A stretch of DNA of 5,430 nucleotides, from the NCBI GenBank assembly GCA_964639525.1, contig CAZXDS010000217.1, forward strand, positions 1 through 5,430, written 5' to 3'. Position numbers and translations under genes: made by a program. Positions 1 to 4,929 of the stretch are shown piece after piece (positions within the stretch are counted from its first letter, which is position 1; the number at the start of each line of letters is the position of its first letter). The notes under the pieces were generated by a model that was given only the letters and a program-made list of their open reading frames with translations, was not told the origin of the DNA and did not search any database. The stretch comes from CAZXDS01 sp964639525. Its GTDB lineage: Bacteria > Bacteroidota > Ignavibacteria > Ignavibacteriales > Melioribacteraceae.

Positions 1-200
1 GTTTTATTGGTGCGGTTGGACTAATTTATTTTGGTGATAATGGTGCTTTCAACAATTTAGATTACTACACTTACTTTTGGAGTTCCACAGAAGGTAGTAG
101 TTACGCTAGAAATGTGCTTTTATACAACGGTCTTCCTCTTGTTTACTTTGATAATACCAATAAGGATTACGGGTTTAGTGTTAGGTGTCTCAAGGATTAA
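1..200 (+). CDS. C-terminal end of a FISUMP-domain protein (partial)
   Basis: The reading frame is open from the window edge and ends in TAA at 198-200, giving 65 visible residues in the frame that starts at base 3. The residues YFWSSTE (about 24-30 of the fragment) followed by SSYARNV, and the terminal GFSVRCLKD, match the end of the Fibrobacter succinogenes major paralogous (FISUMP) domain, which typically reads WWSSTE...A...GFSVRCVRD and sits at the extreme C-terminus. FISUMP proteins are usually secreted or lipid-anchored surface proteins of FCB-group bacteria. Their function is not established. The signal peptide and any N-terminal domains lie outside the window. The gene converges on the tmRNA gene. 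No convincing terminator hairpin follows the stop codon. The domain call is firm; any role would be a guess. Confidence 0.85.
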   Translation, partial: FIGAVGLIYFGDNGAFNNLDYYTYFWSSTEGSSYARNVLLYNGLPLVYFDNTNKDYGFSVRCLKD

Positions 201-254
201 GTTTACACTAATATTTTTAAGAATTTAACACCAAACAAACCCTTTCAAATGACA

Positions 255-276
255 ATACCGTGCAAATATCGTGCAA
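255..276. repeat. 11-bp imperfect tandem duplication
   Basis: ATACCGTGCAA (255-265) is followed directly by ATATCGTGCAA (266-276), matching at 10 of 11 bases. It lies in the spacer between the convergent FISUMP gene and tmRNA gene. The rest of this spacer (201-311) holds no gene and no strong terminator. It could be a chance duplication, a protein-binding site, or a remnant of recombination next to the tmRNA 3' end. Confidence 0.5.
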
Positions 277-311
277 CGATGCTGTAAGTTGTTGTTTTAC
301 AACATCATTAG

Positions 312-676
312 TGGAGGTGGCGGGAGTCGAACCCGCGTCCGAAATTACCCTTCAAGGAATTTCTACGTACGTAGTTTGTTGTTAAATTTCATTTGCAAAT
401 CTTCAACAAACAAAATTTCTGCAAACTATTCCGATAATCCGCGAAAGCGGAATTCGCCTCCTCTACCCGGAAACTTGATTCGGCTATCATACTTAAACGG
501 CGTTCAGTCAATCCCCAGTATGAAAGGCATTGGTGAACGGCTGCTTAAACTAAGTTAGGCAGCTAATGCGTAATTATAGTCGTTAACTATTTTGTTACCG
601 TCGTTTAGCGTGTCTACGGAGAACACGGTACGCAATTCAATGAGTAACTAATCCCGTCGAAGCCAATTTCACCCCC
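312..676 (-). ncRNA. ssrA: transfer-messenger RNA (tmRNA), one-piece
   Basis: tmRNA rescues stalled ribosomes by acting first as an alanyl-tRNA and then as a short mRNA, adding a degradation tag. On the - strand the 5' end GGGGGUG (676-670) pairs with CACCUCC (319-313) to make a 7-bp acceptor stem with a G-U at position 3, as in E. coli. The conserved GGCUUCGACGGG box lies at 664-653. The T-arm has a GCGGG/CCCGC stem around loop UUCGACU (336-320). The tag reading frame (587-555) encodes VNDYNYALAA then UAA, and the stop codon sits in the loop of a GCUGC/GCAGC hairpin. Interleaved pairings 539-534 with 506-501 and 523-517 with 493-487 form an H-type pseudoknot. The discriminator is A at 312, and the next bases read CUA, so CCA is not encoded and must be added. 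The 365-nt length is normal. No convincing promoter is visible; transcription may start inside or upstream of the adenosyltransferase gene. Confidence 0.97.
555..587 (-). other. tmRNA tag-peptide reading frame (VNDYNYALAA)
   Basis: Within the tmRNA the codons GTT AAC GAC TAT AAT TAC GCA TTA GCT GCC followed by TAA give the proteolysis tag VNDYNYALAA. The tag aligns with E. coli ANDENYALAA: the AACGAC and TACGC cores match, which puts the resume codon at GTT (585-587). An adenosine stands four bases before it, the position important for resume-frame choice in E. coli. The ALAA end is the usual recognition signal for ClpXP-type proteases. The first residue, added by alanyl-tmRNA itself, is an alanine that is not encoded here. 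Confidence 0.88.
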
Positions 677-680
677 AAAT

Positions 681-715
681 AATTGAGAATGGACAATTGA
701 AAATTGACAATTACT
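681..715. repeat. degenerate heptanucleotide tandem repeat (AATTGAC-like)
   Basis: Reading + strand in steps of seven gives AATTGAG, AATGGAC, AATTGAA, AATTGAC and AATTACT. That is about five units of an AATTGAN heptamer, the last one degenerate. The block begins four bases beyond the tmRNA 5' end (676) and runs into the stop codon of the adenosyltransferase gene (711-713). The central part is also partly palindromic (CAATTG). It fills nearly all of the spacer between these two same-strand genes. Confidence 0.6.
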
Positions 716-1259
716 TTTGCCAAATTACATCCGGAATATCATTCTGCTGATTTGAATATCTTGCTAATACAAATAATAAGTCTGATAATCTATTCAAATA
801 AATAACAATATTTTTATTTATTTTTTCTTTATTATCCAATGATACAATCAATCTTTCTGCTCTACGGCAAACAGTCCTGGCAAAATGTAAAAATGCAGCA
901 CTTTTAGTTCCACCTGGAAGAATAAAATTTGTAAGTGGTTCCAACTGAGCTTCAAAAAAATCAATTTTATTTTCTAAGTATTCTGTAATATTATTATCAA
1001 TTCGTTCAATATGCGAAATCTTTTCATTGTTCAAAATTGGTGTTGCCAAATCGGAACCAAGATTAAACAAATGATTTTGGATTGTACGAATGGTCTCAAT
1101 TAATTTGTCATCTTCAATACTGGTAAGAACAACTCCGAGAATGCTGTTGAGTTCGTCCACTGTACCATAACTTTCAATTCTCAGATTATCTTTTGCTACT
1201 CTCATACCGCCGAAAAGTGCGGTTGTTCCTTTATCACCTGTTTTAGTATATATTTTCAT
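711..1259 (-). CDS. PduO-type ATP:cob(I)alamin adenosyltransferase
   Basis: The enzyme transfers the 5'-deoxyadenosyl group of ATP to cob(I)alamin to form adenosylcobalamin, the cofactor of methylmalonyl-CoA mutase, diol dehydratase and class II ribonucleotide reductase. It is a cytosolic five-helix-bundle trimer (MMAB/PduO family). The 182-residue length is typical. The N-terminal ATP loop YTKTGDKGTT is at residues 4-13, GGMRV at 17-21, YGTVDELNS at 31-39, and the signature ARTVCRRAER at 127-136. Asp35, Phe112, Arg128 and Arg132 fall at the same numbers as the residues of Lactobacillus reuteri PduO that form the D35-R128 salt bridge, displace the lower cobalamin ligand and contact ATP. No key residue is missing. 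The ATG start at 1259-1257 overlaps the TGA of the preceding gene as ATGA, so translation is probably coupled. It appears to be the last protein gene of the operon, 34 bases before the tmRNA. No cobalamin-dependent enzyme is visible nearby. Confidence 0.95.
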   Translation of the reverse strand: MKIYTKTGDKGTTALFGGMRVAKDNLRIESYGTVDELNSILGVVLTSIEDDKLIETIRTIQNHLFNLGSDLATPILNNEKISHIERIDNNITEYLENKIDFFEAQLEPLTNFILPGGTKSAAFLHFARTVCRRAERLIVSLDNKEKINKNIVIYLNRLSDLLFVLARYSNQQNDIPDVIWQK

Positions 1260-2332
1260 TTGCGAAGTGGGAGCTCAATTGGATTAAGTTTAAATTTATT
1301 TTTCCCATTAAAAGCAAAAAATTCATCTCCTGAATCCAACACTTTTTTATTCACAAATGCCAGTGCTAAATACTTATTTAACAATTTTGATTTTACAAGC
1401 GAACTAACTTCGCCGATTTGTAGAGATTTACTATTAATCAAATCCAATTTCCCATTACTCTCAAAACCATCTTCAATAGTAAAAGAAACTAATTTTTCAC
1501 TAAAAACATCCTCAATATTTTCAGTCATAAAAACTTCGTGTCCAATATAGTTCATTTTGTCAAAGTTAATTTCATTTGATAATCCCAATTCAATTGGATT
1601 ACGAAAATCATTTAATTCATTGGGCGCCTTTGGAAATCCCTGCTCAACCCGATAAATATTGTATGCCGCGTTACCGACTAACTTAAGATCAAATAATTTT
1701 TCCTTTTCAAACAGGTACTCAGCTATCGGTTGTAAAAATTCGTTATTTCCAAAAATAAAATATTTATCAATTCCGAAATCTTTAACACGTGTAACAAAAA
1801 AGTTGTAATTATTGATTGTTACATGAACAATATTGTTATCAGTAATCTTTGCAAAACAGTCATCACAAATCAGAGACATAAAAGCTTCTTTCTGAGGTCC
1901 AATAATTTCCAATTGAAAGTATTTTTCTGTAACATCCTCATAAATAATATCTTCCAAAGAAACATATTTACTAATCCATTTCGCTATTTTTTTTGACGAA
2001 TCAGCACATCCGCTAATCATCACCATATTATCCATATTCAAAAGGTTAGCCCGTTCAATAATTTTACCGTAACCGTTTGTAAACAATGCAATACTATTCG
2101 AATTAGTAGAAATATCATCAATCTTATTTGTAGTCAATCTATCCAAAAAAGTAAGAACATTATTTCCGAACAATTTCAACAGTACATTTGATGAAATGTC
2201 TCGCAAAGCAACTCCGCAGCGCAAGGCATTATATTCATCCTTTAAGGACGAGAATACCGATACATCGCCGTTACTGTCCTTAATAAGATTGTGATATTTT
2301 TCGCTTGCTATATTTAAAATATATTCATTCAT
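1256..2332 (-). CDS. GcvT/YgfZ-family folate-binding-like protein
   Basis: This 358-residue protein has the fold signatures of the GcvT / YgfZ superfamily, which binds tetrahydrofolate. GcvT is the aminomethyltransferase of glycine cleavage; YgfZ (IBA57 in mitochondria) helps maintain Fe-S enzymes. Visible blocks are EYNALRCGVALRDISS (33-48, like the GcvT E..A.R..VGL.D.S), FLDRLTTNKI (62-71), GYGKIIER (87-94), YRVEQGFPKAPNEL (227-240) and NPIELGLSNEINFDK (245-259), then NYIGHE (261-266). At GYGKIIER GcvT normally has GG-I-x-D-D with a catalytic Asp; here Glu93 and Arg94 stand there, so aminomethyl transfer is unlikely. The YgfZ signature KGCYxGQE appears as KMNYIGHE (259-266), with Asn in place of the conserved Cys. 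It is therefore a divergent YgfZ-like protein. There is no signal peptide, so it should be cytosolic. The start ATG is 8 bases after the lipoprotein stop and has no Shine-Dalgarno; the end overlaps the adenosyltransferase start. Superfamily call is firm, exact role open. Confidence 0.85.
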   Translation of the reverse strand: MNEYILNIASEKYHNLIKDSNGDVSVFSSLKDEYNALRCGVALRDISSNVLLKLFGNNVLTFLDRLTTNKIDDISTNSNSIALFTNGYGKIIERANLLNMDNMVMISGCADSSKKIAKWISKYVSLEDIIYEDVTEKYFQLEIIGPQKEAFMSLICDDCFAKITDNNIVHVTINNYNFFVTRVKDFGIDKYFIFGNNEFLQPIAEYLFEKEKLFDLKLVGNAAYNIYRVEQGFPKAPNELNDFRNPIELGLSNEINFDKMNYIGHEVFMTENIEDVFSEKLVSFTIEDGFESNGKLDLINSKSLQIGEVSSLVKSKLLNKYLALAFVNKKVLDSGDEFFAFNGKNKFKLNPIELPLRK

Positions 2333-2340
2333 AATAAATT

Positions 2341-3192
2341 TTAATAATGCCTAAACCATCTTCTACTTTTCTTAGTAATATATAATTGTTTCTTTTCGCT
2401 CCAATAAAAAGGAATGGAATCCAATTGCCTAATATAACTTGTTGAATCCGCATATAAATACTCAAAATAATCAGGATATTTATCATGGTTAACATCTGTC
2501 AATGTTCTTTTATGCACTATCCCTTCGTAAGTTTCCATTAAATGTGGTTTACCCCGCAAGCTGTCAACAAAAAAATAATTATAATTTCTGTGTCCCGAAA
2601 TAATACCGGCTTCAAAATTTAATTCCATATATTGAATTCTTTTAGCTTTCCAAGTTTTTAATTTCATCGAATTAAATCCGCCGTGAATAGGAACTTCCGA
2701 TTCCCAAACTTGACTAAAATTCCCTTCGTTATCACAATCAAATAATGTTAAATAAAAGAATGCCGTGCCCAATTTTGTACTATCTAAATTTATAAAACTT
2801 GATTCAAATCCTGTAACATTGTCGGCTTCAATAAATCTTTCACCTTTTTTTGACTTTGCAATAACCGCAAAAATATATTGTACCCCTTTTTGTTTATAAT
2901 AGAAAACTGCCGGTTTGGGAATATTGTATGTATAAGTTCTATCAAAATTAACAAGGTAATTTCCGGCAGGAAAATTATCAATTAAATATTGCTTAAAAGA
3001 TAAAATATCGCAAGGAGTTCTGTGCTTTGCATCTTTCTCTTTTACATTCAAATTATATTTTCTTAATTCCTTATCCTTGGAAGAAGAAAATTCGGCATTA
3101 GCTTTTCCACCTTGACTGCTGCTCTCTTTTTTGGAACACGAAAAAAGTGCAGTAACTAAAAACAATATTAAAAATATTTTTACAACCCTCAT
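2341..3192 (-). CDS. putative lipoprotein with EF-hand-like calcium loop, function unknown
   Basis: I do not recognise a family for this 283-residue protein. It begins with a clear lipoprotein signal: MRVVK, a hydrophobic stretch at 6-17, then the lipobox LFSC with the modifiable cysteine at 19. A Ser/Lys-rich linker follows (about 20-45). It is therefore exported and lipid-anchored, probably to the outer membrane in a Gram-negative cell. The middle region is rich in aromatic and beta-strand-like segments. Near the C-terminus DVNHDKYPDYFE (233-244) has Asp, Asn, Asp, Tyr, Asp and Glu at positions 1, 3, 5, 7, 9 and 12 of a canonical EF-hand calcium loop, with Lys in place of the usual Gly at 6; such D-x-N-x-D loops are common in FG-GAP and dockerin-like surface proteins. 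The ATG is preceded by CTGGGAAAACA, at best a weak ribosome site. It is the first gene of the operon leading to the YgfZ-like protein and the adenosyltransferase. Nothing in it points to cobalamin. Confidence 0.8.
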   Translation of the reverse strand: MRVVKIFLILFLVTALFSCSKKESSSQGGKANAEFSSSKDKELRKYNLNVKEKDAKHRTPCDILSFKQYLIDNFPAGNYLVNFDRTYTYNIPKPAVFYYKQKGVQYIFAVIAKSKKGERFIEADNVTGFESSFINLDSTKLGTAFFYLTLFDCDNEGNFSQVWESEVPIHGGFNSMKLKTWKAKRIQYMELNFEAGIISGHRNYNYFFVDSLRGKPHLMETYEGIVHKRTLTDVNHDKYPDYFEYLYADSTSYIRQLDSIPFYWSEKKQLYITKKSRRWFRHY

Positions 3193-3219
3193 TGTTTTCC
3201 CAGTTTATTAATTTTAACT

Positions 3220-3232
3220 ATTATAAAATATA
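3220..3232 (-). promoter_or_regulatory. candidate promoter for the lipoprotein operon
   Basis: On the - strand TATATTTT (3232-3225) is one base away from the Bacteroidota -7 consensus TAnnTTTG and is followed by TATAAT (3225-3220), a perfect sigma70-type -10 hexamer. A start about 7 bases later would give a leader of about 20 bases before the ATG at 3192. No good -33/-35 partner is seen and the region is very AT-rich, so chance matches are likely. Confidence 0.3.
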
Positions 3233-3292
3233 AAAAAAAATGAAATCCTGATAGTAGAATAGAGAAAAATAGCCACTTGTAATGAAATGAAA

Positions 3293-3318
3293 GCCGCCGA
3301 GACAAACGCTTCGACGGC
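3293..3318 (-). terminator. probable rho-independent terminator of the dipeptidase gene
   Basis: On the - strand GCCGUCGA (3318-3311) pairs with UCGGCGGC (3300-3293) in an 8-bp stem with one U-G pair and a 10-base loop. It is followed by UUUCAUUUCAUU, a U-rich but interrupted tail. It begins 8 bases after the dipeptidase stop codon and is a GC-rich island in AT-rich DNA, which favours a real terminator. It would separate the dipeptidase from the lipoprotein operon downstream. Confidence 0.65.
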
Positions 3319-3326
3319 ATAATAAT

Positions 3327-4694
3327 TTACTTTGAAAATTCGTCCATAAAATAAATTGAACTATAAATACCTTTTTCAAAACTAGAAAGATCGAAATGCT
3401 CATTTGGGGAATGAATGTTATCAGAATCAAGACCAAGCCCCATTAAAATTGCCGGTGCTTTTAATTGCTGCATAAATTCAACAACAATCGGTATTGAACC
3501 GCCTTCTCTTGTAAAAACCGTTTTCTTACCAAATGCTTTTGATGTAGCAACCGCAGCAGCTTTCATTGCCTTTCCATCCAGCGGAATAACTAAAGGCAGA
3601 CCACCGTGCATATTTGTAACTTTAATTTTTACACTTTTCGGAGCAAGTGATTTAACGTATTTTGCAAATTCCTTCTCAACTTTTTTCAGCTCTTGATTTG
3701 GAACAAGACGCATACTGATTTTTGCAGTTGCTTTTGAAGGTAGAACAGTTTTTGCTCCTTCCTCAGTATATCCGCCATAAATTCCATTACAATCTAAAGT
3801 AGGTCGAACCCACAATCTTTCAAGTGTTGAAAATCCTTTTTCACCTTGTAATTCTTTTATCTTATATTCTTTAGCAAATTTAGAATCAGAAAATTTTAAC
3901 TCCTTAAAATTTTCTTTTTCCTTTTCGCTTAATTTTTGTACGTCCTGATAAAAATTAGGGATAGTAACTTTACCATTTTTATCATGCAGTTTACTTATTA
4001 GTTTGGCAAGTTCATTAATTGGATTAGCAACCGCGCCGCCGAAACTTCCTGAATGTAAATCCCTATCTGGTCCTGTAATTTCAATTTCAAAATAACTTAA
4101 TCCGCGTAAACCGTAATTTATTGTTGGAATCCCACGTCCGTATAAACTTGTATCCGAAATTAAAACCGCATCGCAAGCTAATAATTTTTTATTTTCTTTT
4201 AAAAATTTTGAAATACTTTCGCTGCCGACTTCCTCTTCCCCTTCAATAATAAACTTCACATTAACCGGAAGTTTTTTCTGAAGTTTCATAACAGCTTCAA
4301 CAGCTTTTATGTGAACAAAATTTTGTCCTTTATTATCATCAGCACCTCTTGCAAAAATTTTTCCGTTTCTTATTGTTGGTTCAAACGGTTTAGTATCCCA
4401 AAGTTCAATAGGGTCAACAGGCTGCACATCAAAATGCCCGTAAATTAAAATAGTAGGTTTTCCCGGAGCTCCCATCCATTCAGCATACACAAGTGGATGT
4501 CTTTCCGTTTTGATAATTTTCACCTTTTTCATTCCGGCATTTTTTAATTTATCCGAAACAAACTTTGCACATATTACCATATCATTTTTATGTGATTCAC
4601 TCGTACTAACACTCGGTATTCTTAGATAATCTTTCAATTCATCCACGTAAGTGTTCAAATTCGATTTTACATGTTTTATAACCTCTTCCACCAA
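3327..4694 (-). CDS. M20-family metallo-dipeptidase
   Basis: This di-zinc peptidase of the M20 family (relatives: human CNDP2, bacterial PepV/CPG2-like dipeptidases) should hydrolyse short peptides in the cytosol; there is no signal peptide. The 455 residues are the full family length. Expected metal and catalytic residues are all seen: His87 and Asp89 in YGHFDVQP, bridging Asp120 in RGADDNKG, Glu154 (base) and Glu155 (ligand) in EGEEEVGS, Asp181 in LISDTS, and His428 in NIHSPNEH. His214 in LHSGSFGG lies in the inserted dimerisation domain and corresponds to the residue that reaches the partner subunit's active site in CNDP2. The substrate cannot be read from sequence. The longest start is TTG (4694-4692); a GTG directly after it (4691-4689) is 7 bases from the AAAGGA ribosome site (4704-4699), a better spacing than the 4 bases to TTG, so the protein may be 454 residues. 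It is divergent from the LptF/LptG gene and ends before a likely terminator. Confidence 0.94.
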   Translation of the reverse strand: MVEEVIKHVKSNLNTYVDELKDYLRIPSVSTSESHKNDMVICAKFVSDKLKNAGMKKVKIIKTERHPLVYAEWMGAPGKPTILIYGHFDVQPVDPIELWDTKPFEPTIRNGKIFARGADDNKGQNFVHIKAVEAVMKLQKKLPVNVKFIIEGEEEVGSESISKFLKENKKLLACDAVLISDTSLYGRGIPTINYGLRGLSYFEIEITGPDRDLHSGSFGGAVANPINELAKLISKLHDKNGKVTIPNFYQDVQKLSEKEKENFKELKFSDSKFAKEYKIKELQGEKGFSTLERLWVRPTLDCNGIYGGYTEEGAKTVLPSKATAKISMRLVPNQELKKVEKEFAKYVKSLAPKSVKIKVTNMHGGLPLVIPLDGKAMKAAAVATSKAFGKKTVFTREGGSIPIVVEFMQQLKAPAILMGLGLDSDNIHSPNEHFDLSSFEKGIYSSIYFMDEFSK

Positions 4695-4698
4695 TTTT

Positions 4699-4704
4699 TC
4701 CTTT
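4699..4704 (-). promoter_or_regulatory. Shine-Dalgarno site of the dipeptidase gene
   Basis: AAAGGA on the - strand is complementary to the 16S rRNA tail. It lies 4 bases before TTG (4694) and 7 bases before GTG (4691), so spacing favours GTG as the start. It stands out because the other genes in this window lack a clear ribosome site. Confidence 0.55.
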
Positions 4705-4752
4705 ACTTTACTAATAAATTGTTTTTATGAGTTTAAAGTTAATCCATTATCC

Positions 4753-4770
4753 TTATCATTGCAATGGTAA
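4753..4770. promoter_or_regulatory. 18-bp near-perfect palindrome, possible operator
   Basis: TTATCATTGCAATGGTAA has a perfect 10-bp core (CATTGCAATG, 4757-4766) flanked by TTA/TAA arms, with a single mismatched pair. It lies about 60 bases upstream of the dipeptidase start, in the region between two divergent genes, a usual place for a dimeric repressor or activator site. The regulator and any co-ordination of the two genes are unknown. Confidence 0.3.
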
Positions 4771-4895
4771 TATGTTTTCAATTTCAATATACTTAATTTA
4801 ATTATTTTAATGTTATATTATCCCAAAGGTTATTCAATTAATAACAAAAATAATTTTTAGATTTATTGCATGTTCAAATTGATTATAATAATAAG

Positions 4896-4903
4896 TAACT
4901 TTG
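4896..4903 (+). promoter_or_regulatory. candidate Bacteroidota-type -7 element for the LptF/LptG-family gene
   Basis: TAACTTTG matches the consensus TAnnTTTG exactly and would place the transcription start near 4910, about 20 bases before the TTG start at 4930. A TTG at 4879-4881 could act as -33 element, but the 14-base spacing is shorter than the usual 19-21. A TATAAT also occurs at 4884-4889. AT-rich context makes this a tentative call. Confidence 0.35.
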
Positions 4904-4929
4904 AAAATTATTAATAATAGATTTTCATT

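Noticed and set aside
291..303. GTTGT-TTT-ACAAC hairpin as a tmRNA terminator
   Set aside because: The stem is only 5 bp, with a three-base loop, and no T-run follows on the - strand.
312..336. T-arm-like sequence as a stand-alone tRNA gene
   Set aside because: There is no anticodon arm at tRNA spacing; the tRNA-like 3' part pairs with the 5' end at 676-670, so it belongs to the tmRNA.
271..558. 95-codon open frame on the + strand
   Set aside because: It lies almost wholly within, and antisense to, the tmRNA gene; the translation shows no protein family features and is explained by the RNA.
1260..1550. 96-codon open frame on the + strand
   Set aside because: Antisense to the end of the YgfZ-like gene, whose frame carries clear family motifs; low-complexity translation and no ribosome site.
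2790..2981. 63-codon open frame on the - strand
   Set aside because: Out-of-frame shadow inside the lipoprotein gene with no recognisable features.
3221..3436. 71-codon open frame on the - strand
   Set aside because: Overlaps the dipeptidase 3' end and the terminator hairpin; hydrophobic only because of T-rich codons in AT-rich DNA.
3415..3696. 93-codon open frame on the + strand
   Set aside because: Antisense to the C-terminal metal-binding part of the dipeptidase, which is strongly conserved in its own frame.
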